Positions 33,740-43,984 of a stretch of DNA of 64,000 bases are shown here, piece after piece. Origin of the DNA: Selaginella moellendorffii (taxonomy: Eukaryota; Streptophyta; Lycopodiopsida; Selaginellales; Selaginellaceae); contig NW_003314263.1 in the NCBI RefSeq assembly GCF_000143415.4, positions 533,114 to 597,113 on the forward strand. Reading direction: 5' to 3'. The notes under the pieces were generated by a model. That model saw only the letters and a list, made by a program, of their open reading frames with translations, was not told where the DNA came from and searched no databases. The position numbers were made by a program, and so were the translations under genes. How positions within the stretch are numbered: the stretch's first letter is position 1; each line of letters starts with the position of its first letter.

Positions 33740-36700
33740 ACTTTGTACTCCGCAGGTGGACGATGATGGGAATTGTAACGCCGTTGTTGTCCCACTTGTA
33801 CGCGGCCTAAGTGTTCAGCAGACTCTACTCGGACAAGTGGAAGAATGCTTGTCAAATATTGATCCCATGACCTAGCATCAGGAGCTCGTGGCAATCGCGA
33901 AGGTAAACCCAGCTCTGTTGGTAATATTGGATCATGACCATATAGAAGTTTATATGGTGAAGCACCAACAAAACTCTGCACCCCTGTGACATAGGCATAC
34001 CGAAGAGACGGCAAATAACCATCCCAATCCGAATGTTGAAAGTTCACATACTTCGCAATCATCCCTTTGAATGTCCGAACGAGCCGTTCCACCAGACCGT
34101 CTGATTGTGGATGATAAGCACTCGTAAAAGTGTGGCGTATCCCCAACCGAGATGTCAAAACATGAAATACCTCAGCCATAAATGCAGGACCATTATCCGA
34201 AAGAATCCGCTCTGGACAAGAATGCTGGAACACCACTCGATTGAGGAGGAAGTATCCAACAGCAGTTGCAGAAGCACTAGCAAGAGCACCAACTTCCACC
34301 CAACGAGTCAAGTAGTCAGAAGCAATAATAACATACTCATTGCCAGCAGTCGATCGCGGAAAAGGTCCCATAAGATCAAACGCCACCAACTCAAACGGAC
34401 GAGAAACTGCAATTGACTCCAACCGTCTTTCCGCAGCACAAGGGGGAGTATTACGAGCTTGGCACCAAACGCAGCTACGCACATACCGGATAATATCACG
34501 TCGCATCTCTGGCCAATAGAAAGATCTGCGCAGCTTCTCGGTGACACGACGGTGTCCCATATGCCCACCTAGAATAGGAGAATCATGGTAGGCATGGAGA
34601 AACCGCGGAATAAACACCGAAGGCACCACCAGCCGTAAATGATCAGCAGGATCCGTCCCCACAAAATAAAGAAGGCCATCTTCAAGGCGATATTGAGAAT
34701 GTAAATGCCGAAAAGGCAAGTCATCAGCAAGTGATGCAGGATTCTCAAACCCATCTCGAAGCCTTCGAATCCACGGCTCAATCTTTTGAGCCTCGCGAAC
34801 CTCATCAAGAGAAGGTAGATCTTGCTCTATGCCCTGTGAGCACTGAACGTCAATGACAGCGACCGCCGACGGCACAGAATCCTCATTTAGAAAATCCACA
34901 GATGCTGGAACAACAGGTTCGTCAGAAACATGAGAAGTGAGTGGAGAAGGAAGAGGAGCTCGAGAAAGGGCATCAGCATCAGCCATAGAACTCCTTGGGC
35001 GATGAACAACATCAAAATCATATATCTGAAGCTTCAAAGCCCATCGAGCCGTACGACCAACCAGGTTCTTCCGCTTCAATAATGAAGTAACAGCAGCATG
35101 GTCACCTTCAAGTAACGTCCGAGAACCATGTAGATATGCATGAAGTTTCTCGAAACCCCAGACTGCTGCTAAACACTCCTTCTCCGTCGTGGAGTAGTTC
35201 ATCTCCGCTGGTTGTAATGTACGGCTGATGTATGCAATGGGATGGCGCTGACCAGGCACACTCGAGCTCTCTTGCATCAACACACCTCCAAGACCAATGT
35301 CAGAAGCATCCACGCGCAAAATAAAAGGTCGAGTGTAGTCAGGATATGCCAAAACCGGAGGAGTCGTCAATAGCTCTTTGAGATTCACGAACGCCCGCTC
35401 ACAATCGGGAGACCAGATGAAAGATGACGTTGATGACTTCAGCAACGCTCGCAATGGTGTAGTGCGATCGGAAAGATGATCCACAAAACGACCGAGATAC
35501 TGCACCTTACCCAAAAAACGCTGCACATCATTCACACACTTTGGAGTAGGGAACTTTAGAACAGCCACAAGTTTGTCAGGATCAACTTGCAAACCCTCAC
35601 GAGAAATACGGTACCCAAGATAAGTTGTGTCCTTGGACCCAAACACGCACTTCGACCGCTTCAGCTTTAAACCAACGTCGCATAGCCGATCCAACACTTT
35701 ACAAACATCACGAACATGCTCCTCCCACGTCCCCTCCGAGTGGATCAAGACATCATCAATGAAGTCAGCTGTCACCTTCGGCATATCGCAAAGAACCTCG
35801 TCCATCATCCGCTGAAAAGTTGCTGGAGCATTGTTCAAACTAAACGGCATCACCAAAAACTCGTACAAACCAAATGGTGTACGAAAAGCAGTCTTAGGAA
35901 TATCTTCTTCAGCCATCGGTACTTGCCAATACCCAGAAGCAAGATCTAGCTTGGTGAACCAACGACTTCGCCCCAGACGATCCAAGAGATCAGCAGTGTG
36001 AGGAAGAGGGTACACGTCCGGAATCGTCACTTCATTTAACGGACGATAGTCGATGCAGAAACGAATACTCCCATCAGGCTTCGTCACAAGATGAGGTTCA
36101 CATGCCCAAGGACTCCGCGACTTCCGAATAACACCCTTCTCCAACATCTCCTTGACGTTTGCACGTAAAATCTTGATCTCCTTGGGTGACCGACGACGAA
36201 CAGGAACCTTGATTGGACGAGCATCCCCGGTTGGAATGGGATGACGTGTGGCAATCTTGGCCCCAGACGATAGGTCAAACTCAAAGAGATCAGAATACTC
36301 CTTCATGAGCTGGTCAACAGCTGCAACACAAAGATCATCGGAGGGATCGGAAAAAGGAAGAGCAGAACAAGATGAAAACACAAGAGGAAATAGTGGGGGA
36401 ACAAAAGTAATGGAAGCAAAGGTAGAAGTAGAGGGACGAAGAGGTACGGAAGTGAGAGGAATGGATGAAACATAAGGAAGTATGAGACAAGGGGGAAAAG
36501 CCTCAAAGTCACACTTGGCATGATTGTGCTGCAACCAATCCATACCAAGAATGAGGTCAAAAGCTTGACTCGGCACCACCCGCAACGACTGCAACTCAAG
36601 CTCGAGATCGCCCACACGCACAACCAGGTCCGCCTCATCTCGTGCACATGCATGTGTACGGCCGTTGCCATAAAGAATGAAAACTGGATCTGCCGCACGA

Positions 36701-36918
36701 CGCAAGTGTAGACGACAACGTGTGGCAACAGGTCGAGCAATAGAAGATAAACTCGAACCTGTATCAACCAACACGGAGAGAAGAATAGGAGACCTCTTGT
36801 TATAAAAACGAGCTTGGAAAGTAAACACTGGATGAACCGGTGCCGAGTGAACCCCTTGATGATACTCCCGAAAGAAAGATGGAGGGGTCACTAACTTATT
36901 CGCGCAAGGTCCCTCCAT
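33733..36918 (-). CDS. pol: gypsy pol polyprotein (protease, RT, RNase H, integrase)
   Basis: About 1,060 residues from ATG 36,918. In order: retropepsin (VLVDTGSSLSSIA), reverse transcriptase ([20 protein letters not shown], catalytic FIDD in VTADFIDDVLIHSEG), RNase H (FILRVDASDIGLGGVLMQES), integrase zinc finger (H...H...CVWCQ), and integrase core with D (FELVAFDLMGPF), D (LSDNGPAF) and E (GLVERLVRTFKG). All catalytic residues are present. The protein is cut short before the GPY/F module by a small deletion. The start codon overlaps the end of the gag frame as TAATG. The frame is open further upstream to 37,053, which would also allow frameshift expression. Confidence 0.92.
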   Translation of the reverse strand: MEGPCANKLVTPPSFFREYHQGVHSAPVHPVFTFQARFYNKRSPILLSVLVDTGSSLSSIARPVATRCRLHLRRAADPVFILYGNGRTHACARDEADLVVRVGDLELELQSLRVVPSQAFDLILGMDWLQHNHAKCDFEAFPPCLILPYVSSIPLTSVPLRPSTSTFASITFVPPLFPLVFSSCSALPFSDPSDDLCVAAVDQLMKEYSDLFEFDLSSGAKIATRHPIPTGDARPIKVPVRRRSPKEIKILRANVKEMLEKGVIRKSRSPWACEPHLVTKPDGSIRFCIDYRPLNEVTIPDVYPLPHTADLLDRLGRSRWFTKLDLASGYWQVPMAEEDIPKTAFRTPFGLYEFLVMPFSLNNAPATFQRMMDEVLCDMPKVTADFIDDVLIHSEGTWEEHVRDVCKVLDRLCDVGLKLKRSKCVFGSKDTTYLGYRISREGLQVDPDKLVAVLKFPTPKCVNDVQRFLGKVQYLGRFVDHLSDRTTPLRALLKSSTSSFIWSPDCERAFVNLKELLTTPPVLAYPDYTRPFILRVDASDIGLGGVLMQESSSVPGQRHPIAYISRTLQPAEMNYSTTEKECLAAVWGFEKLHAYLHGSRTLLEGDHAAVTSLLKRKNLVGRTARWALKLQIYDFDVVHRPRSSMADADALSRAPLPSPLTSHVSDEPVVPASVDFLNEDSVPSAVAVIDVQCSQGIEQDLPSLDEVREAQKIEPWIRRLRDGFENPASLADDLPFRHLHSQYRLEDGLLYFVGTDPADHLRLVVPSVFIPRFLHAYHDSPILGGHMGHRRVTEKLRRSFYWPEMRRDIIRYVRSCVWCQARNTPPCAAERRLESIAVSRPFELVAFDLMGPFPRSTAGNEYVIIASDYLTRWVEVGALASASATAVGYFLLNRVVFQHSCPERILSDNGPAFMAEVFHVLTSRLGIRHTFTSAYHPQSDGLVERLVRTFKGMIAKYVNFQHSDWDGYLPSLRYAYVTGVQSFVGASPYKLLYGHDPILPTELGLPSRLPRAPDARSWDQYLTSILPLVRVESAEHLGRVQVGQQRRYNSHHRPPAEYKVC

Positions 36919-37850
36919 TACTCGCGCGACTCCTTGTTTCCCGAATGCACCTCGGTATCCAAACCTTCCACCGCAGCAGCACCAACGGGACGTTGCTGAC
37001 GCCAAGGTCTCCACCCAGGAAATGGAGGTCGCCAATCCGGAAAGCGCCAACAACGCCGATAAGTATGACCAACTTCATGACACACCCAGCAACGAACGTC
37101 ACGGCCACGACCACGTGCTCGCCCTTGTCCTTGGACTCAAGTAGCAGCAGCATCAACCTCCATGGGAACAGGACCATCACTCATAGGAAGTGGAGCTGAA
37201 GGACGTGTAGCAAGAAGTGGAAGAGGCGACGTCTCATAACATTGTGCCAAGCGAAGAGCATCGTCAAGAGTGGCAGGAGCAAGTGCATGCACAAGTCCGA
37301 CAAGATCTTGACGAAGTGCTGGCCACAACATTCCTAGCTTGATCCGCTCTAACATATTTGGCTCCGCACGAAGCAAAAGACTTCGGAAACGAACGCCAAA
37401 TTGCATCACCGACTCAGATGGCCCTTGGTGAAGACGATGCAATTGTTGGAAGGCATCATCACAATCGTCGGCGTGTCCGAAGGCGCGTTTGAAGACGTCC
37501 AGAAGAACACTCCAATCGCCACGAGTAGCTGCACTCAATCCATTGTACCACTGCAATGCCGTCCCTTGGAGACATGTGGGGAACTCACGCAAACGTCGAG
37601 CATCATCCCAAGAATGATATGTGGCAATCACCGTGAAGTGATCGAACCAATGGTACACATCATCCCCAGGATTCCCACGAAAGAACTCCGGCCGAACGCG
37701 AGGATTGGCACCAAAAGCAGGAGGAGTTGTACCATGTGCCGTGAACGCCGCCATCAACTGAGTTTGGTTGTTCAATTGCAAGCGCATAGCATCAAGCAAT
37801 TGAACCAACTGCTGCTCTAGAGTCAAAGGAGGAGATTGCGGATCGGCCAT
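36918..37850 (-). CDS. gag: gypsy gag (capsid, in-frame TGA, then zinc knuckle)
   Basis: From ATG 37,850 a capsid-type domain (RPEFFRGNPGDDVYHWFDHF, LQGTALQWYNGL, FKRAFGH, FQQLHRLHQGPSESVMQFGV) runs to a TGA at 37,139-37,137. The same frame continues through a basic RGRG stretch and a perfect CCHC zinc knuckle (C-WV-C-HEVG-H-TYRR-C, about 37,092-37,050) to TAA 36,920-36,918. The knuckle can therefore be made only by stop read-through, or the TGA is a recent mutation. Confidence 0.85.
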
Positions 37851-38083
37851 GAAAATGAATGAAAAAGAAAGAGCAAAAGAAGAGAAATGACAAAAAGCTG
37901 GAAAGAAATGGTAGATCTAGACAATGCAAAAAGCTAGATCTAAACCAAAATCCTGAAAGGAAAGAACAAAAGAAAGGAAATGGAAAAAGCTAGATCTAGA
38001 CAATGCAAAAGCTAGATCTAAATTGAAATCCCAAATCCAAGCACTCCCCAGGGACAATCAAAGGTGCCCCTCACCTCCACCAA

Positions 38084-38257
38084 TGTGAGTGCATGGAATA
38101 TGGAAAGGGAATATAGAAATGTGCATATCAATTAGCCCAAAAACCCTAGCTTATATACAGGAGCGAGTGGTCTGGATTGAAACCAATCCGACGGCTACCA
38201 AAATCCACTACGCTAATATTAGTATACGGCATCGTAGCCGTACACTTGGCCCTCACA
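38084..38257 (-). repeat. 5' LTR of gypsy element
   Basis: 174 bp, identical to the 3' LTR except for two transitions. Confidence 0.9.
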
Positions 38258-38267
38258 GTATGATATT

Positions 38268-38510
38268 TTTAAAATTAAAAAACATATTCTAGAATTCTAT
38301 AACTGTATTATTATATTTATAACTCATTATAGACACAGTTCTTTTCAAACATAATTGCAATTGTTAAGCTTAAAGAGGATAAATTTTCAAACATAATTGC
38401 AATTGTTAAGCTTAAAGAGGATAAATTTGTTTAAGCCCTCTAAGTTTAATGAAGAATCTAAGATTTTCAGATTTTTAAGACTTGAGATTTAAAATAAAAG
38501 AACTTTAGAG
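38268..38510 (+). repeat. AT-rich flanking repeat, copy 1
   Basis: The stretch starting 'attaaaaaacatattctaga' matches 40,118-40,302. This copy contains an internal tandem duplication of about 47 bp (tttcaaacataattgcaatt ... gaggataaat). The region 38,511-38,900 beyond it is AT-rich with no gene. Confidence 0.8.
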
Positions 38511-39089
38511 ATGGTTTTAAAAACATATACTTCTAATTATTTTTATTTTATGCAAAATCAACAGTTTTAGTAACCTTTACAATAACTCACTCACAATTAT
38601 TCTAAGTTTGAGCAAGCATTAAAACTCACCCACAGGTCAGGAATTTCAATAAGAGCGTAGGCAAATATCCAGATTGCTTCCATACTGTGAGGTAATAGCA
38701 AGAAATACTTTCACAGATAGTGAGATAATTACTGGGGTATTTTTTCCTCAAGATCAGGATCATGCTGGGTTTAATTTGATGACTTTGGGCTGATACTCTT
38801 AACAGGAGGCTCTCGTATTCGAGATCACAAGTTACTGCAAAAATCAAGCAAAAATCAAAGGCCAATAAAGTGTTCCAAGAATTTCTGGATGAGACGATTG
38901 CCACCAGCAGGGCTTGAGCTTTGCTGTTGGATACGATCACCGTGAAGAATGGGCTAAGCTTCAGGCTCATGGAAGGACCAAAGTCAAATCAATCGATTTT
39001 TTAAAGTTTAAGCCTGTTACCTTCAGCCTTCTCCTCTGCCTTCTCGGAAATTCACGTAGGTGGAGCCACCTTGAACACGCTCTTTATGT

Positions 39090-39096
39090 TATAAAA
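39090..39096 (+). promoter_or_regulatory. TATA box of the tau GST gene
   Basis: The sequence GTTATAAAAAGC lies 75 bp before the ATG at 39,165, with AT/CT-rich leader sequence between. Confidence 0.65.
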
Positions 39097-39164
39097 AGCG
39101 ACCCTTCATTCGATCAAACCTCATTCCATTCGCATTTCCAATTTTCCTTGTCAATTTTCCAGCC

Positions 39165-39901
39165 ATGGCTTCTCGCGATCAAGAGGTGACACTGCTCAGC
39201 GCTTGGCCCAGCCCCTATTCCATGCGAGTCAAGCTTGCACTAGCGCTCAAAGGCATCGAGCACGAAGATCTCCCCCAAGACCTTGGCAACAAGAGCAAGA
39301 TCCTGCTCGAATCCAACCCAGTTCACAAGAAGATCCCCGTTCTCATCCACAAGGGCAAGCCCATCCTGGAATCGGCCATCATTGTCCACTACATCGACGA
39401 GGTCTGGCCCGAAACAAGCCCACTCTTGCCTCAGGACGCATTCCTTCGCGCACAGCACCGCTTCTGGAGCGATTTCATCGACAAAAAGGTATGGATTCTC
39501 TTACTAGAAATCTGCTGCTACGGGTTTCATACTCTTCTTGCTTATCGATCACACAGCTTTCCGACTCCTGGATACGATTCTTGCGTAGTAACGATGACGC
39601 GGCCGTGAACGAGGAGTTCAACCAAAACTGTTTGCTTATCGAGGGAGCTCTGGCGGAGCTGGGCAGTGAGGAAGAGGGCCCCTTCTTTGGTGGCGCGAGC
39701 ATGTCGTTCTTGGATGTGCTGCTGGCACCCTATGCGGTGTGGATCCCAGGAGTTGAGCAAGTAATGGGCTTGAAGCCCGCGAAATGCCCGCGTTTCCACA
39801 AGCTCTTGGCGGCCGCGGCGGAGCATCCCTCGGCCAAAGTGGCGCTGCCGCAAGTCGAGAAGCTCAAGGAGTTTATTCGCGTTCGCTTTGCGAGCAAGTG
39901 A
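39165..39901 (+). CDS. tau-class glutathione S-transferase
   Basis: Two exons (39165-39488 and 39557-39901) give 222 residues, the normal tau-GST length with the usual single intron. The thioredoxin-fold half has LLSAWPSPYSMRVKLALALK with the catalytic Ser of the SPY/SPF motif, NPVHKKIPVLIHKGKPILES (cis-Pro and the ES pair of the GSH site) and IVHYIDEVWP. The helical half has LLIEGALAELGSEEEGPFFG, MSFLDVLLAPYAVWIP and an end of IRVRFASK. Tau GSTs conjugate glutathione to herbicides and stress products in the cytosol. A broken relative lies at 32,636-32,930. Confidence 0.94.
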
Positions 39902-40010
39902 GCGATGACTGTTTACAAATCTAATAAATCTTTTGCCCGACTGTCCTGGAAGAAGATTGGAGTCAAGACGTTAGTGTCCTCCTTGCAGATTGTGCTAGTC
40001 CTTGAGTTAC

Positions 40011-40098
40011 AGAATCCCAGTGATCGCCGGAGAAGAGGAGCTGGTCTTGCCTGAGCACGCCAGTGAGCAACGCCAAGACATCCTGGATTTCTTCCACT
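40011..40098 (-). pseudogene. ATG11 exon-1 fragment
   Basis: This 88-bp stretch (atcgccggagaagaggagct ... cgccaagacatcctggattt) is nearly identical to 32,171-32,280 in the ubiquitin-like part of ATG11 exon 1, with ~23 bases missing near its start. It is followed by the same AT-rich repeat that flanks the GST pseudogene region, so a block around the ATG11 start was copied here and shortened. Confidence 0.85.
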
Positions 40099-40117
40099 TC
40101 CCCACTTGCCAATTAAA

Positions 40118-40302
40118 TTAAAAAAACATATTCTAGAATTCTATAACTGTATTATTATATTTATAACTCATTATACACACAGTTCCTTTCAAATATAATT
40201 GCAATTGTTAAGCTTAAAGAGGATGAATTTGTTTAAGCCCTCTAAGTTTAATGAGGAATTTAAAATTTTCAGATTTTTAATACTTGAAATTAAAAATAAA
40301 AG
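40118..40302 (+). repeat. AT-rich flanking repeat, copy 2
   Basis: Matches 38,268-38,510 without the internal tandem duplication. It ends exactly at the LTR of the decayed gypsy copy C. Confidence 0.8.
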
Positions 40303-43300
40303 TGTGAGTGCTTGGATTATAGAAAGGGAATACAGAAAATGTGCATATCAATTAGTCCAAAAACCCTAGTTTATATATAGGAGCAAGTGGTCCGGATTGA
40401 AAACAATCCGACAGCTATTAAAATCCCACTACACTAATATTAATATATAGCATCGTATCTGTACACTTAGCCCTCACATCATCTCCTTTTATTGGAATAA
40501 TGGGTTTTCTTGTAGACGGGCCGGGATCTAGAGGAACATAAGGAGGAGGCATTAACGGATCTGTAGGTGGTATTAATTATTCTTGATCCCTTTGTATGAA
40601 GCATTTCAATTGCTACACATGCACAATCTCTAGAGGATTGGCCTGCTGGACGTCATACCGAACCTCATAAACTTGTGGTCTAACTTGCCACAACACCCGA
40701 TACAGTCCTTTCTATTGCACAAGGAGCCCCTTAGATAAACCACGTACCGTAAGATAGGGAAAATGGACTAACACCAAATCATCCACTTTGTATTTTGCAG
40801 GTGGACGATGATGGGAATTGTAACGTCGTTGTTATCCCACTTGTACGCAGTCTAAATGTTTGGCAGACTCTGCTCGGATAAGTGGAAGAATGCTCCTCAA
40901 ATACTGATCCCACGACCTAGCATCGGTAGCTCGTGGCAATCGCGAAGGTAAATCCAACTCCATTGCTAATATTGGATCATGACTATATAGGAGTTTATAT
41001 AGTGAAGCACCAACAAAACTCTGCACCCCTATGACATATGCATACCGAAGAGACGGCAAATAACCATCTTAATCCAAATGTTGAAAGTTCACATACTTCA
41101 CAATCATCCCTTTGAATGTCCAAACGAGTCGTTTCACCAGATCGTCTGATTGTAGATGATAAACACTCATGAAAGTGATCATTATCAGAAAGAATTTGCT
41201 CTAGACAAGAATGCTGGAACACCACTCGATTAAAGAGGAAGTATCCAACAGTAGTTGTAGAGGCACTAGTAAGAGCACCAACTTCCACTCAACGAGTCAA
41301 GTAGTCAGAAACAATAATAACATATTCATTGCCAGCAGTTGACCATGGAAAAAGTCCCATAAGATCAAACGCCAGCAACTCAAATGGACGGGAAACTGCA
41401 ATTGACTCCAACCATCCTTCTGTAACACAGTATTATGAGCTTAGTACCAAACGCAGTTACGCACATACCGGATAATATCATGTCGCATCTTCGACCAATA
41501 GAAAGACCTGTGGAGCTTCTCGGTTACACGACGATGTCCTATATGCCCACCTAGAATAAGAGAATCATGGTAGGCATGGAGAAACTATGAAATAAAGAAA
41601 GAAGGCACCACCAGCCGTAAATGATCATCAAGATTCGTCCCCACAAAATAAAGAAGGCCATCTTCAAGGTGATATTGACAATGTAAATGCCGGAAAGGCA
41701 AGTCATCAGCAAGTGATACAAGATTCTCAAACCCATCTCGAAGCCTTCGAATCCACAGTTCAATCTTTTGAGCCTCGCGAATCTCATCAAGAGAAGGTAG
41801 ATCTTGCTCTGCACCTTATGGACACTAAACGTCAAGTACATCAACTGCCGATGGCACAGAATCCTCGTCTAAAAAATCCACAAATGCTGGAATAATAGAC
41901 TCGTCAGAAACATGAGAAGACAGTGGAGAAGGAAAAAGAACTTGAGAAAGGGCATCAACATCAGCTATAGAACTCCCTAGGCAATGAACAACATCAAAAT
42001 CATATATCTGAAGCTTTAAAGCCCACCGAGCAGTACGACCAATAATGTTCTTTCGCTTCAATAATGAAGTAATGACAGCATGGTCACCTTCAAATAACGT
42101 TCAAGAACCATGTAGATAAGCTTGAAGTTTCTCGAAACCCTAGACTACTGCTAAACACTCATTCTTTGTCATAAAGTAGTTCACCTTCGCTAGTTGCAAT
42201 GTACGGTTTATATACACAATGGAATGGTGCTGACCAGGCACACTCAGGCTCTCTTGCATCAACACACCTCCAAGACCAATATTGGAAGCATCCACGTGCA
42301 AAATAAAAGGTCGAGTGTAGTCAGGATATGCCAAAACCGGAGGAGTTGTCAATAGCTTTTTGAGATCCATGAACGCTTGCTCACAATCCAAAGACCAAAT
42401 GAAAGATGATGTTGATGACTTTAGTAATACTCACAACGGTGCACTGCGATCAGAAAGATGATCCACAAAACAACCGAGATACTGCACCTTGCCCAAGAAG
42501 CACTGCACATCATTCACACACTTCGGAGTAGGGAACTTTAGAATACCTACAAATTTGTCATTATCAACTTGCAAACCCTCACAAGAAATACAGTACCCAA
42601 AATAAGTTGTGTCCTTGGACCCAAACACACACTTCGACTGCTTTAGCTTTAAACCAACGTCGTGTAGCCGATCCAACACTTTACAAACATCATGAACGTG
42701 CTCCTCCCACGTCCCCTCCGAGTGGATCAAGACATCATCAATGAAGTCAGCAGTCACTTCTGGCATATTGCAAAGAACATCGTCCATCATCTGCTAGAAG
42801 TTGCTGGAGCATTATTCAAACTAAACGGCATCACTAAGAACTCGTATAAATCAAATGGTGTACGAAAAGTAGTCTTAGGAATATCTTCTTCAGCCATCGG
42901 TACTTGCCAGTACCTAGAAGCAAGATTTAGCTTGGTGAACCGACTTCACCCCAGATGATCCAAGAGATCAGCAATGTGAGGAAGAGGGTACACATCTGAG
43001 ATCGTCACCTCGTTTAACGGACGATAGTCGATGCAGAAACAAATACTCCCATCAGGCTTCATCACAAGATGAGGTTCACATGCCTAAGGATTCCATGACT
43101 TCCGAATAACACCTTTCTCTAACATCTCCTTGACGTTTGCACATAAAATCTTGATCTTCTTGGGTGACCAATGACAAATAGGAACCTTGATTGGACGAAC
43201 ATCCCCGGTTGGAATCAAATGATATGTGGCAATCTTGGCCCCAGACGATAGGTCAAATTCAAAGAGATCAGAATACTCCTTCATGAGCCGGTCAACCACT

Positions 43301-43984
43301 ACAACACAAAGATTGTCAGAGGGATCAGAAAAGAGAAGAGTAGAACAAGATAGAAATATAGGAGGAAATAATGGGGGAACAAAAGTAATGGAAGCAAAGG
43401 TAGAAGTAGAGGGACGAAGAGGTATGGAAGTGAGAGAAATGGATGAAACATAAGGAAGTATGAAACAAGGGGAGAAGCCTCAAAGTCACACTTGGCATGA
43501 TTGCACTGTAACCAATCAATACGAAGAATGAGGTCAAAAGCTTGACTTAGCACCACCCGCAATGACTGCAACTCAAGCTCGAGATCACCCACATGCACAA
43601 CTAGGTCCGCCTCATCCTGTGCACATGCATGTGTACGGCTGTTGCCATAAAGAATGAAAACTGGTTCTGCCGACGACGCTAGTGTAGAGGGCAACATGTG
43701 GCAATAAGTCGAGCAATAGAAGATAAACTCAAATCTGTATCAACCAACATGGAGAAAATAATAGGAGACCTTTTGTTATAAAAACAAGCTTGGAAAGTAA
43801 ACACTGGATGAACTGGTGCCAAGTGAACCCCTTAATGATGCTCCCAAAAGAAAGATGAAGGGGTCACTAATTTATTTGTGCAAGGTCCTTCCATTACTTG
43901 CGTGACTCCTCATTTCCCAGATGCATCTCGGTGTCCAAACCTTCCATTGCAACAGCACCAATGGGACGTTGCTGACGCCAAGGT
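40303..43984 (-). mobile_element. decayed Ty3/gypsy copy (C), truncated by LTR element B
   Basis: It starts with a 176-bp 3' LTR (40303-40478) like that of the element at 33.3 kb. It follows that element collinearly through integrase, RNase H, reverse transcriptase (VTADFIDDVLIHSEGTWEEH) and protease to the end of gag (about 43,984). There it is interrupted inside the sequence corresponding to ~37,008. Many stops have arisen, mostly by C-to-T and G-to-A changes. It retains the ~10 bases at ~40,770 that the young copy lacks. Its 5' LTR is not in the window. The insertion site differs from that of the young copy. Confidence 0.9.

Larger units (their letters stand above)
33258..38257 (-). mobile_element. 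nearly intact Ty3/gypsy LTR retrotransposon
   Basis: This 5.0-kb element is bounded by two 174-bp LTRs (33258-33431 and 38084-38257, two differences), each TGTGAG...CTCACA. Flanks share GTAT (33254-33257 and 38258-38261), or AGTAT if the last LTR base is counted, as target duplication. On the minus strand a primer-binding site (TTGGTGGAGGTGAGG, 38,069-38,083) follows the 5' LTR and a purine tract (GAGAGGAGGGGATGA) precedes the 3' LTR. gag and pol lie between. The near-identical LTRs show a recent insertion. The leader (37,851-38,065) carries a duplicated stretch around GCTAGATCTA. Confidence 0.93.
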
